Shown here: piece by piece, positions 1 to 9,100 of the stretch
Layout: each line of letters begins with the position of its first letter
Position numbering within the stretch: position 1 is the first letter of the stretch
NCBI GenBank assembly: GCA_002890585.1
Contig: MIQB01000021.1
Span: 1 to 30,258 of the forward strand
Source of the DNA: Tannerella sp. oral taxon 808
Lineage (GTDB): Bacteria; Bacteroidota; Bacteroidia; Bacteroidales; Tannerellaceae
Reading direction: 5' to 3'
DNA: 30,258 nt
Notes under the pieces: model-generated
Databases searched by the model: none
What the model was told of the DNA's origin: nothing
What the model saw: the letters and a program-made list of their open reading frames with translations, nothing else
Position numbers and translations under genes: made by a program

Positions 1-129
1 GGCAACGAGAAGTTTGTCGCCAACGCTAAACCCGAGGTCGTAGCCATCGAGCGAAAGAAGCGCGCCGACGCCGAGAGTAAGCTCGCCCTCCTGAGGGAGA
101 ACGTGGCGAAGTTGAAGGGCAATGCATGA
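1..129 (+). CDS. valS: Valine--tRNA ligase, C-terminal end (partial)
   Basis: Only the last 42 codons are present, open from the first base of the window and ending at TGA 127-129. The residues begin GNEKFVANAKPEVVAIERKK and continue with a charged stretch ending KLKGNA. This is the C-terminal coiled-coil arm of bacterial ValRS, which contacts tRNA-Val during charging; the FV.(N/K)A.PEVV.IER pattern is typical of the family. The enzyme attaches valine to tRNA-Val in the cytoplasm. The catalytic core lies upstream of the window, so the assignment rests on the tail alone. Confidence 0.85.
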   Translation, partial: GNEKFVANAKPEVVAIERKKRADAESKLALLRENVAKLKGNA

Positions 130-144
130 TCGATCGCAGTAAGG

Positions 145-1194
145 ATGATGACACAAACCGATAAAAGAAGAGGTTGGGGCATATCCGTATGCCTCAGCCT
201 CTTCCTGTTACTTACCTCATGCAGCTCCATTCGCTTCGTCGGGATCGAGACTTTAGAGCCGTCCGCACTCACGATCCCGCGTGCGGTTCGTCGGGTGCTA
301 ATCGTCGACAACGCCGCGATGCAACCTACCATCCCCTGTGCATTGACATTGGGGAAGATCCCGCTGGAGGCGACAGAGGTAACGACTGATAGCATGGCGT
401 TTTACTACTGCCACACCTTAGGCCAACGCATCGCCGATGCGCACCGTTACGACGATGTCCGCCTCTACGACAAGGCCTATCGCCCGGCCCACTTCTCCGA
501 TCAACCGCTATCAGCCTCCGAAGTCCGCCAGCTGTGCACGGACGAGGGTGTAGATGCGGTCATCTCGCTCGATCGCCTGTTGTTCAATGTGAAAGGTGAC
601 GTCAATCCGCTCTACTTCCTCACCACCAATCCGTTTCGCGTAGAAGTCACCGGTACCCTCCGCCTATCCATCCCGTCAGACACCCTACCCACCGTCCGCG
701 TCGTCCATCTGTCCGACACCCTCCGCGCTGCGTTCGAGGGCACGATCAATGGAGCCGAAGCCATCCGTCAGGCCATCCGTACGGCGTTGTATGAGGTCTC
801 GCTCTACATGGCCGAGAAGTCGTCGCTGCAATTCGTTCCACACTGGGAGTCGAATGTCCGTTGGTACTACACCGCCTCCTCGTCTGCATGGAAAGAGGCC
901 GACGCCTATGCCGCAGCCGAGAAGTGGAAAGAGGCTTCCGCAATCTGGCATCGTCTCTACGAACAGACCAGCAACTGGAAACTCAGGGCGCGCTTAGCTT
1001 CCAACATTGCCGTGAGTGAAGAGTTCAGCGGTAATCTCTCCCTCGCCTCCGACTGGGCCGACCGCTCCTACGCCCACTATCTCGAGCACTCCTCCGCCAC
1101 CGCCCCCACCACCCTCGACCGCCAGCGACGTTACGCTGCCGCCATGAAGCAGCGCCTCCTCTCCGACAGTGAACTGAAGAAGTTGGCGGAATAA
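145..1194 (+). CDS. DUF6340-type lipoprotein
   Basis: A 349-residue predicted lipoprotein. Residues 1-26 form a lipoprotein signal peptide with a basic start, a hydrophobic run and lipobox LLTSC, so Cys26 would be lipidated and the protein anchored in the membrane. The segment just after the Cys (SSIRFVGIETLEPS) and the RRVLIVDNA stretch resemble the Bacteroidetes DUF6340 family, whose function is unknown. The C-terminal third (about residues 235-340) has paired helices such as AEKWKEASAIWHRLYE that read like TPR repeats. It starts 15 bases after valS. Two in-frame ATGs (145 and 148) follow AGTAAGG, so the true start may be 148. Codon use is GC-rich like valS. Family recognition is from memory of the motif, not a search. 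Confidence 0.7.
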   Translation: MMTQTDKRRGWGISVCLSLFLLLTSCSSIRFVGIETLEPSALTIPRAVRRVLIVDNAAMQPTIPCALTLGKIPLEATEVTTDSMAFYYCHTLGQRIADAHRYDDVRLYDKAYRPAHFSDQPLSASEVRQLCTDEGVDAVISLDRLLFNVKGDVNPLYFLTTNPFRVEVTGTLRLSIPSDTLPTVRVVHLSDTLRAAFEGTINGAEAIRQAIRTALYEVSLYMAEKSSLQFVPHWESNVRWYYTASSSAWKEADAYAAAEKWKEASAIWHRLYEQTSNWKLRARLASNIAVSEEFSGNLSLASDWADRSYAHYLEHSSATAPTTLDRQRRYAAAMKQRLLSDSELKKLAE

Positions 1195-1282
1195 GCGATG
1201 AGGTTTCTCGATTGTTCCACACTTATCCATTATTCCGAACAGCCCAAGGAAAAGAGGGATTCATCTCTTCTTTGGTGTATTT

Positions 1283-1310
1283 GTAGGGGCGAATGATTAC
1301 TTGCCCCTAC
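1283..1310. repeat. REP-like inverted repeat
   Basis: GTAGGGGC at 1283-1290 is repeated as its perfect reverse complement GCCCCTAC at 1303-1310 around a 12-base A/T-rich centre. It lies in the 243-base gap between the lipoprotein gene and the next gene. No T-tract follows, so it is a poor intrinsic terminator. Short GTAGGGGC palindromes of this sort are dispersed in many bacterial genomes. The rest of the gap holds nothing else recognisable apart from the promoter element near 1407. Confidence 0.6.
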
Positions 1311-1406
1311 GAGGAGGGCTGGAGGATGGCAGATTGTCTGTGTTTGGCTGGGGCGTATACGCGTGTTCCCTTTGACTACCCGCTAACTACCTTAATAAGA
1401 TCCCCC

Positions 1407-1414
1407 TATCTTTG
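1407..1414 (+). promoter_or_regulatory. Putative -7 element for the 152-residue gene
   Basis: TATCTTTG matches the Bacteroidetes -7 consensus TAnnTTTG and sits about 24 bases before the GTG start at 1438. No TTG is found at the expected spacing of 19-21 bases upstream; the nearest TTTG (1371-1374) is 32 bases away. Only half of the promoter is therefore supported. Confidence 0.4.
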
Positions 1415-1437
1415 CCCCAGAGAAAAAAGAAGAAAAC

Positions 1438-1896
1438 GTGAAAGAGAGCCCAAAGATTCAAGGGATTATAGAGTCCACCTTCTCGTCCGCCATAGAGCGG
1501 GCCATAAAAGACAGATCCGTGCAGACGGTGAGTCGCCTCTATGTACAGTTGGATGCCGATGCCGGTGAGATCCAAATCTTTGATGCGCAAGAGCGCTTAT
1601 TAAAGAAGAAGATCATTTTCGATTGGGCCGATCCGCGCAACAAAGGGGCTGCCTTCGCACAGCGTAAGATTGCGATGATGCGTGCAGCCATTGCCCGAGT
1701 GGCATCGAAGGGGGCTTTCAATCACTCGAAGTGTGCCAGACCGTTTTTGGTCAGTTTGGTGGACGATGAGTTTAAGGTGTTGAGCCAGTTGTTTGGAAAG
1801 AAGGAACCGCAAGAAAAAGGCGAAGGGCGCTTGATGAAAGGCTTAGAGCGAGAGCTCAATGATTTTTATCGGAAACTATTTTCGGATGTGGATTAA
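1438..1896 (+). CDS. Conserved-looking hypothetical protein
   Basis: A 152-residue soluble protein that I do not recognise. It starts at GTG; the next in-frame ATG is not until 1678, which would remove over half the protein. There is no signal peptide or membrane segment. The N-terminal part (residues 25-60) alternates hydrophobic and polar residues like beta-strands (RLYVQLDADAGEIQIFDAQE). The middle is basic and helical (QRKIAMMRAAIARVASKG), and the C-terminus is highly charged (KKEPQEKGEGRLMKG). It is preceded by a TAnnTTTG element, and another promoter element for the following tRNA begins six bases after its stop. Coding is supported by the uninterrupted frame and regular codon use. A nucleic-acid-binding role would be guesswork. 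Confidence 0.65.
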   Translation: MKESPKIQGIIESTFSSAIERAIKDRSVQTVSRLYVQLDADAGEIQIFDAQERLLKKKIIFDWADPRNKGAAFAQRKIAMMRAAIARVASKGAFNHSKCARPFLVSLVDDEFKVLSQLFGKKEPQEKGEGRLMKGLERELNDFYRKLFSDVD

Positions 1897-1901
1897 GCCG
1901 T

Positions 1902-1909
1902 TATCTTTG
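1902..1909 (+). promoter_or_regulatory. Putative -7 element for tRNA-Thr(CGU)
   Basis: TATCTTTG, an exact TAnnTTTG match, lies 62 bases before the tRNA. A weak -33 candidate (TTTTCG near 1880) is at about the right spacing but lacks the TTG core. Confidence 0.4.
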
Positions 1910-1970
1910 TCCGCGAAAAAGACAAAAGCAGATCACTGAGAAAACCTCATGAGAACATAGATGATAATAG

Positions 1971-2043
1971 GCCGAAATGGCTCAGTTGGTAGAGCAATTC
2001 ATTCGTAATGAATAGGTCCCCGGTTCGAGTCCGGGTTTCGGCT
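1971..2043 (+). tRNA. tRNA-Thr (anticodon CGU)
   Basis: A 73-base cloverleaf. Acceptor strand GCCGAAA (1971-1977) pairs with TTTCGGC (2036-2042). The anticodon arm ATTCA/TGAAT encloses the loop TTCGTAA with CGT at 2004-2006. The T-arm contains GGTTCGAGTCC. CA follows the discriminator base. It reads ACG threonine codons. It stands alone between its own promoter element and a terminator. Confidence 0.95.
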
Positions 2044-2069
2044 CATAATATGAGAGAAATGACAAAGTG

Positions 2070-2110
2070 AAGGGTGTACGTACGTAAAACAGACGTGCAC
2101 CCTTTCTTTT
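2070..2110 (+). terminator. Intrinsic terminator after tRNA-Thr
   Basis: AAGGGTGTACGT (2070-2081) pairs with ACGTGCACCCTT (2093-2104) with one G-T wobble, followed by a T-rich run to 2110. It separates the tRNA unit from the S-layer operon. Confidence 0.8.
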
Positions 2111-2254
2111 AAGAGTTACACAGAAAAATGGATTGCAAGTAAATTAGAGATGGGCTCCCCCTCGCCGTTGTTTTCAGGCTTTGCTGTTTTGTTGAGGCTC
2201 TTTGCCTTTTGGATAAGAAACGAACAGATGGACTTGAAAAAAGGAGAGGGGGGA

Positions 2255-2284
2255 TTGTGAGAATATGGCAAAGCTGTATTTTTG
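2255..2284 (+). promoter_or_regulatory. Promoter of the tfsA-tfsB operon
   Basis: TTG at 2255-2257, a 19-base spacer, and TATTTTTG at 2277-2284 match the Bacteroidetes housekeeping promoter (TTTG, 19-21 bases, TAnnTTTG). Transcription would start near 2291, leaving an mRNA leader of about 107 bases before the tfsA ATG. The leader ends in a very A/T-rich stretch with no Shine-Dalgarno, which is usual for strongly expressed genes in this phylum. The remainder of 2111-2254 shows nothing recognisable. Confidence 0.65.
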
Positions 2285-2397
2285 TTGCGGCGATTGACTC
2301 ATGCGGAGCAGTAGCAGCGTTTGTAGGCTGCGGATGTAAAGGATGAGGCAAAAGGAAAGATTGAACTTACCAAGTATTAATATTTAATTAATTGATT

Positions 2398-5300
2398 ATG
2401 AACAAAAAAGTATTCACTTTGTTAGCGGCTTCGCTCATGCTACTCTTAGGGGCAGTGGGAGCGAGTGCTAGGCCTACACACGGGGATTCTGTAAAGTATC
2501 TACCCGATGGTACAGGAAAGGGTGCTTACCATCTTCAGGTTACGTTTATCGGAACGCACCAACCTTCGAAGGACAGCTTTCTGATTATGGATCAGGAGGG
2601 TCGTATTGATCTTGCTGATAGTGCCTATGTATGGAATGCGAACGGAGACCCTGATTCTGCATTTTTCAAATTGCGCTCCTCTCTGTGGTGCGTGAATGTG
2701 AGTCGACAGGAGAATTTTGGGAAAGTGCCCGCCTTTACCTTTATAAATAAGGAGTATGGGACGGAGCTTGCTTTCGAGTATCAGCCGTATATGTTTACTG
2801 ATACCGGTACGGTAAAACCCTACACTCTCCATGCAACTCCAGCTAATGAAATTTATTACGATTATTGGGCGCGGAGAACCCCAAGTCTTGGGATAGATTT
2901 GATTGCTGGTCAAACGATGGCTCCATTGGTTGGTGGCAATCTGTCGAAATGGAAGTTTTCCCGTACCTATAATGCAGCGTATGGGTCTGCTGAATTGGAG
3001 AAAGATAAGTACTTGGCTATTGAAGTAAAGCCGGACTACTACTTGACATTCGCAGTTCCTAAGAAGGGCTCTTCGGCAGGAAAGATTCGCTTGGTTGTAG
3101 CGCATAAGAATGAGTTTGCTGATACTTCAAGCTTTTATAAGGAGAACTTGGTGCGCTTTAGATTGGTGAGCGCTTCGCCCAGGGTGTTGACTGCACATGA
3201 CTTCAATACGAAGATGCATCAGAATCCTACAGAGGACTTCGTGAAGTTGTTCTTCGATCCGGATGTTTCAGCCGGGCAAACGAATGTATTCGCTCAGGAC
3301 TTGAAAGCGACGGATGTGTCGGCTGGTACGCGTGGTAAAGACAACCACTACCTCTATTTGAACACCAGAGGTGGCCAATATATCACCATGTCTACGACAG
3401 ATTACAATAGCGCTTTGGGTATTCGCTATCCGAAGATTGAAGAAACGGGTGCTACCAATGATGATCAAAGTAAGTGGCGTCTCGTTTACTATCCTTCGGA
3501 AGATAGTTTGATCATTAATGTGAGAGGTTACAAGAATCATGTAAGCTATGGTGAGCAGAAAGATGAGCTTACGAGTTATCCTTTGAATGAGAATTTATAC
3601 AGTCCGGACATCTTGAATTATATGATCGTTCGTGTTCAGGATCTGAATACTTCTGCTGGCCGTGTGGTGACGGTGGCTAATGCTCCGGCCAATACACGTA
3701 TACATTTCAACATATTCGGTTGTAAAGTATATGACACAGATCGTACCACGGTGGATGGCAACTTGTACACCGTAAGAGACCGTGAGGGTCGTTATCTTGT
3801 TGTTCCGTTGTATGCGGGTGACCTCACGCCGCAGTGGCGTTACCTCGAGAAGACAGGTGATGGCGATGTGCTTGAAAACGCTAACCGTACACCTTCTTAT
3901 CAGTGGTTTGTAACGAGAGTGAACGATGGTTCGGGTATATCAAAGATCCACCTGACCAACCGTGAGTTCAATGATGTACGCATTGAGTACGTACAGGTTT
4001 ATAACGATTATCACCTGTTCAAGGGTGTATGGCATCGTATAGATGATGCAGGTAAGGGACGCGACTACAGTCCGGTTATGGGTAGAAACTATGTGAGACT
4101 GGATGGTTTCACGAAGGTCCCGAAACCGTATCGTAATGATCCGTACTTGGGATATAAGTTCTTCAGCCAGAAGACGGACATGAAGGAAGCAATTGCAGAA
4201 GCGACTGACTCGCTGAACTGGTTTGCTTATGCCTTCAATTATTTGAATAGATTGAGTGATGGTAATCACTATATGGGCTTCCGTGAAAATGCATCGAGCA
4301 CAGATACGGGCTTGTATGTATTGAAAGATGATAGAACTTACTTCCAGCTGGTAGTGCCTGATACGCTGCGTAAAGAGGCTTATGGCCCGGAGAAGTATGG
4401 TATTGGTTGGGATGACAATCTGCTGACGAACTTCAGCGATCCGAAGAGCGACGAATACATCGCACCGTTGGTACGTTGGTTCTACCACTTGCAGGTGAAT
4501 GACTACTGGAAGTTCAAGCGGAATGAGAACTATGTGGTAATGGACGACAATCTGCGCTATGGCTATACGCCGGAGCGGAATGCGAACAGCCGTCGCCTGA
4601 ACAAGGCTAAATTCTATCTGCGTTTTACGTATGAGACGAATGGCAAGGATTACTACACACTGCTCGATCGTATTGATGTATCGAACTTCCATTACTTGAC
4701 CTATGTGAAGGGTCTTGCTGTTACGGATACCATAAAGGCTTATGACTGGAGCCACGGCAACATCAAGCGTAATTCGTTTGGTGTGGTAGCTGCCAGTGTA
4801 ACGGATCACGATCCGATGTATGTAGCTGCTCAGCCGAAGACGCTCGGTACATATCGTGTTTCTACGTTCTCGCTGACGCACGAGACGGAGCCGCTCTATC
4901 GCCGCTTCAATACTTTGGACGAAGGTTCTGTAGCCACGGATGATCCGGATACGGTAGCTTTCTATCGTATGGCTAAGCCGAGTGACTATCTGTATGAAGA
5001 TGCACACAGTGTATACTCAGCCACGAAGAAGCAGAATGCTGCTGGCTATAGCGACATCAACTTCGCTGGTGTAGAGAATGCAGATGACGCTATCAAGAAC
5101 AAGGATAAGGATCAGGTCTACAAGCGTCACATTGATACCGATTGGGCTATTTATGTGGATACGGCTTATGTCAACCGAGGAACTGGTGTGATCAAACCGC
5201 AGTACCTGTTGGTAGTAGGTCCTGAGAAGGGCTGGTTAGGCTGCCCGGTTTGTGGCGAGGATGAGTTGAATCGCGAGTATATATATGGTCGTTACCTGCG

Positions 5301-6018
5301 TAATGAGACAGATTCTGCACGTACGGATCCCAAATTGGGCTCTGAGAGTGCTATCCGCGATCGCAACTATATCTTGCCCACTAAGTGGGATCGTTTGGCC
5401 TTCACGCCGGCTATCCATGCAGGTGATACGCTGTATGTGTTGAATGGTGTGCCCATTGAGGAGTTCTATGTAAAGGCTGCCAACGGACAGCGTTATGTGA
5501 ATTACAAGAAGCTGAATAACAACAAACGTGTGAAGAAAGTCTTCTTGGGTAACAACCTCCATAAGGACGAAGTCTTCTCCTTCCGATTTACTACACCGGG
5601 TGGAAAGCATGACAACAAGCAGTTCTTGATTGAGTCTGAGACATGGAACCGTGGTGCCGGACGTATGATTGCTCCGATGCAGGGTGGATGGATCAAGATT
5701 CAGAATGGTGTGCCGGTAATCAGCCGTGGTTCGTATTACGATGCCATTACTGAGGCTGAGAAGTGGAACGTACGCAAGACGGATAAGGCTCCGTTGGCCA
5801 ACAAGGAAGTGGCTACAACGAATGTGGTAGTAACTGCTGGTGTGGGCAATGTGACGGTGCTGAACGCTTCTGGTAAGGCTGTTACAGTAAGCAACATCTT
5901 GGGACAGACGGTAGCGAAAGCTGTATTGGCTTCTGACAACGAAACGATAGCTGCACCGCAGGGCGTAGTGATTGTTTCGATAGAGGGAGAAAGTGCTGTG
6001 AAAGCTGTCGTGAAGTAA
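2398..6018 (+). CDS. tfsA: S-layer glycoprotein TfsA (type IX secretion cargo)
   Basis: A 1206-residue surface protein, first subunit of the Tannerella S-layer. The start is taken as ATG 2398 (MNKKVFTLLAAS), giving a clean Sec signal peptide cleaved after GASA (about residue 24); TTG 2392 in the same frame is less likely. The last 70 or so residues form a type IX CTD (TVLNASGKAVTVSNILGQTV through SAVKAVVK), which directs export across the outer membrane. At least eleven D(S/T)(A/I/L/V/M/T) motifs, such as ADSAY, PDTLR, VTDTI and VDTAY, are candidate O-glycan sites. It shares long blocks with the downstream protein, including VDTAYVNRGTG, IKPQYLL, GWIKIQNGVPVISR and the CTD. A CPVC motif near the C-terminal quarter is absent from the partner. 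Size, order and signal match T. forsythia TfsA. Codons are biased to CGT and GGT, as in abundant proteins. Confidence 0.9.
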   Translation: MNKKVFTLLAASLMLLLGAVGASARPTHGDSVKYLPDGTGKGAYHLQVTFIGTHQPSKDSFLIMDQEGRIDLADSAYVWNANGDPDSAFFKLRSSLWCVNVSRQENFGKVPAFTFINKEYGTELAFEYQPYMFTDTGTVKPYTLHATPANEIYYDYWARRTPSLGIDLIAGQTMAPLVGGNLSKWKFSRTYNAAYGSAELEKDKYLAIEVKPDYYLTFAVPKKGSSAGKIRLVVAHKNEFADTSSFYKENLVRFRLVSASPRVLTAHDFNTKMHQNPTEDFVKLFFDPDVSAGQTNVFAQDLKATDVSAGTRGKDNHYLYLNTRGGQYITMSTTDYNSALGIRYPKIEETGATNDDQSKWRLVYYPSEDSLIINVRGYKNHVSYGEQKDELTSYPLNENLYSPDILNYMIVRVQDLNTSAGRVVTVANAPANTRIHFNIFGCKVYDTDRTTVDGNLYTVRDREGRYLVVPLYAGDLTPQWRYLEKTGDGDVLENANRTPSYQWFVTRVNDGSGISKIHLTNREFNDVRIEYVQVYNDYHLFKGVWHRIDDAGKGRDYSPVMGRNYVRLDGFTKVPKPYRNDPYLGYKFFSQKTDMKEAIAEATDSLNWFAYAFNYLNRLSDGNHYMGFRENASSTDTGLYVLKDDRTYFQLVVPDTLRKEAYGPEKYGIGWDDNLLTNFSDPKSDEYIAPLVRWFYHLQVNDYWKFKRNENYVVMDDNLRYGYTPERNANSRRLNKAKFYLRFTYETNGKDYYTLLDRIDVSNFHYLTYVKGLAVTDTIKAYDWSHGNIKRNSFGVVAASVTDHDPMYVAAQPKTLGTYRVSTFSLTHETEPLYRRFNTLDEGSVATDDPDTVAFYRMAKPSDYLYEDAHSVYSATKKQNAAGYSDINFAGVENADDAIKNKDKDQVYKRHIDTDWAIYVDTAYVNRGTGVIKPQYLLVVGPEKGWLGCPVCGEDELNREYIYGRYLRNETDSARTDPKLGSESAIRDRNYILPTKWDRLAFTPAIHAGDTLYVLNGVPIEEFYVKAANGQRYVNYKKLNNNKRVKKVFLGNNLHKDEVFSFRFTTPGGKHDNKQFLIESETWNRGAGRMIAPMQGGWIKIQNGVPVISRGSYYDAITEAEKWNVRKTDKAPLANKEVATTNVVVTAGVGNVTVLNASGKAVTVSNILGQTVAKAVLASDNETIAAPQGVVIVSIEGESAVKAVVK

Positions 6019-6044
6019 AAAATCAAGATAGATAAGAAGGTAAT

Positions 6045-6073
6045 CGGGCGGTGAGTATTCCGCTTGCCGCCCG
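6045..6073 (+). other. Intercistronic hairpin between tfsA and tfsB
   Basis: CGGGCGG (6045-6051) and CCGCCCG (6067-6073) form a seven-pair GC stem. GCGG (6048-6051) can instead pair with CCGC at 6060-6063, giving a competing smaller hairpin. No T-run follows, so it is not a normal intrinsic terminator. It may block 3' exonucleases or tune the ratio of the two S-layer subunits. Confidence 0.6.
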
Positions 6074-6125
6074 GATGCCTTCAATCGATAAGTTCGACTA
6101 TTTGAATATTAAAACGATAATGATT

Positions 6126-9100
6126 ATGAACAAAAAGATTTTCACGCTATTAGCGGGGATTCTCTTGCTGGGGCTGTTCGCAGTCCCAAGTAATGCGCAA
6201 TCGGGACGCTCCACCTTTTTAAGGAAGCAGCAATTGCGTGTGGGAAATCCCGTAAGGAAATTGAAGGTTGGACCGAATCCCGGCTATTACTACTTGGCTG
6301 TGGATAGTGTTGTTGGTGGTGGGCTCACAATTGGTCCGAATCAACTCAAGGATACGGCTGCTTTACATGTTATGGATGGTAACAATGGTTCACCGAATGC
6401 TTTGGTCTTATTTATGGCTAAGGATACGCTGAATAAAGGGAGGTATAATCTCTTCGTTGATTCTCTTAATGTGTTTAGACGTGATACTGCGGGAGCCGAC
6501 TCAATGAGAGCAAAATGGAAGAATCTTTTCACTTCCAATCTGCCTTCTAAGGTTGAGATTTCAGCCTCTGCATTGTGGTGTGTAAATATCACAGATTATA
6601 TACAGGGGCAGAACCCCACGTTTGACTTTACGAATAAGCAACATGAGGCTTTATTGGAAGTTGATGTATATGATCACGAGAGCTGGGGTAAGGATAGTAC
6701 GTCTAAATTTATTACTGGTGCTACTGAGAATTGGAGAATGTCTCGGGCCAGTGGCGAAAATCCATTAGTTCCTGGCGGGCTTTCCGGATGGGAATTCTCT
6801 GAGACGTATGCTACTGTCGTCAATAAGAAGAAGCCCTTAGTCTCCTATTTGGATGATACGCATGATACAGTAGCTGTATTGTGTATGGCGCGAGATACTA
6901 ATGGAACGGGAGGTTCCAGATTTGGCAGTCTTATCGCGGATAGTTTTATCTGCGTAAAGATTGCTCCGGCGACGGATGTTGCGGCTGGTAAAGTGGATGG
7001 TATGATTTATTTCACACTGCGTGAGGCTTTGCCTTTTGCTTTGGAGGCCAGAGACTTTAATCAAATGAGTAGTAAGAACCCGCTGAAGTTCTCACCGGAT
7101 GCTCCGACGAATATTTTCACCTCGGGTTTGAAGGCTACACAGCTTGACACAGGTGCTCATCGTGCAGCGTTGGTGGATGTGGGTTTCTTACAGTCTTATA
7201 GGGGGGGGGCTGTACCTCTTTTTACAGGCACGTGGAATGCTCCCACTATAAAGGACTCTATGTTTGTGACTTTCCCAGATTCCATATTGGATTATATGGG
7301 GTATCTCCATCTGATGAGTGGGTCGAAGTATTTGCGCGTTGATACGGACTTCCATAAAGGCAATGCTGGAGGCGATCAGTTCTTGAAGTTCGCTTTGGGT
7401 ACGGATGCTGAGATGTGGAAGAAAATCAAGCATGATACGGTATCTCGTAAAGACTCGTTGATGTATGGCCAGTATGTATGGCGTATGGTGTACTATCCCT
7501 CCGGAGATAGTGTTTATATCAACCCGTTCAAAGCGGCTTATCGTCCGGAGTACGATCCTGCAATATGGAAGAATGGTAATGATAGCGTTCGTTCTATCGG
7601 CTGGAAAACACAACAGCGGTATACGTTTGCTGCGATTCCTGATACGAGCGTTATGCATATGCAGTCCAATCTTTCTTTTGGACATTTAAGTGCTGCTGGT
7701 GGTATGAATGCTCTTAATAGGCATCGGGATCTCAATACTAGCACCATGATTAGTAACTTCTTTAATTTCACAACACCTTCGCAATTGCTTGATAGCAACC
7801 AGATAAAGACAGCTCGTTTGAGAGATGGCTTTTTAGTTAATGCATTCCCCACTGGCTCTACTATAGAGGGACGGGGTGAGCATGCTCCGCTTCCTTATAA
7901 GTATCGTCATCGTTTGTATGTGTCGATTCAGAACTTAGCTACTGGGCGTGAGGTTACGTTGCACTCTAACCATAGCGGCTTCTTGCCGGCAGGTGATTGC
8001 AGTATCAATACACACATCAACTTTGGTGGCTATTACAGCCCCTGTTTGACTACTGGTTCTGATCGCACAACGATCCCTGCTGATCTGTATCTGATCCGTA
8101 ATACGGAGGGACAGTATCTGCACGTTCCGTTGTATTCGGCTCACGACTCTGCTGTGTGGACCTACTTGGATGAGTATGTACATCCGGAAGAATTGCCTTC
8201 TTTCCAGTGGATTGTTGAGAAGCGCTACAAGAACGGTGAGAACTCTCCGATCAACATCATCAACCGTGAGTTTGGTCATAAGATCGCTGGCGGCAAGTAC
8301 GGTTTGGCTTTTGAGAACGTACAGCTGAAGAAAGGCATGAAGCATTTCACCTTCCGCACCGACAGGTGGAGATGGAATGAGGAGAAGATGGTCAATGAGA
8401 ACGTGGTTACCTTTGACGATACGAAGGCGAACATGAGTGCGAAGAACGCCGCTACATTCATCGCCCTGCCGAAGAAGTACAAGAACGATCCGTTACTGGG
8501 TTACCAGTGGATTGATCCGGATACTTCCGTAGTCAATCTCTATGCCTTCAACTATGCAAGTGGTGTAGATGACAGCCGTTACATCTCTACGGATCCGAAG
8601 TTCGATATGAATGCTTATCCGAGAACGGATACCTTCCTCTACATCGGTAAGAAGGACAACTTCGACATCGCTTACTTCCGTATGGATACGGTTGGTGAAA
8701 AGTTTGGTCAGCTGAATGAGTATGGCTACAAGGTCAACAAGAAGACCCAGGTAGACGACCTCGTTACACTGAAGCGTCAGGCTTATCGCCTTACTTTCGA
8801 GAATCCGTTTAAGTATTGCTTGGGTACGCTTTGTGTAAGCAATGCCGAGCAGCACTACTATTCTCTGAGCTCGAAGTTGACAGCTGCTTACACCAAGCTG
8901 CTGGGTAAACCGATCTTCTATCTGCGTGACGTATATATGGAGAAAGACGGCACGAAGGACTTCGCACTGGTTCAGGTGCTTGACACGACTGCGATGGGTA
9001 AAGACTCTGTAGCGCTCAAGAAGTATATGCTGCGGACGTTGGGCTCTCAAATCACCGAGCTGATGATGAAGAATCTGAGAATCGCTGGCAAGTTCAACCC

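Noticed and set aside
1293..1568. 91-codon open frame across the 1195-1437 gap
   Set aside because: It overlaps the better-supported 152-residue gene in another frame and begins within the palindrome; Arg/Lys-rich product without features.
6051..6125. N-terminal extension of TfsB from GTG 6051
   Set aside because: It would place 25 residues ahead of the signal peptide and translate the intercistronic hairpin. ATG 6126 matches the tfsA start.
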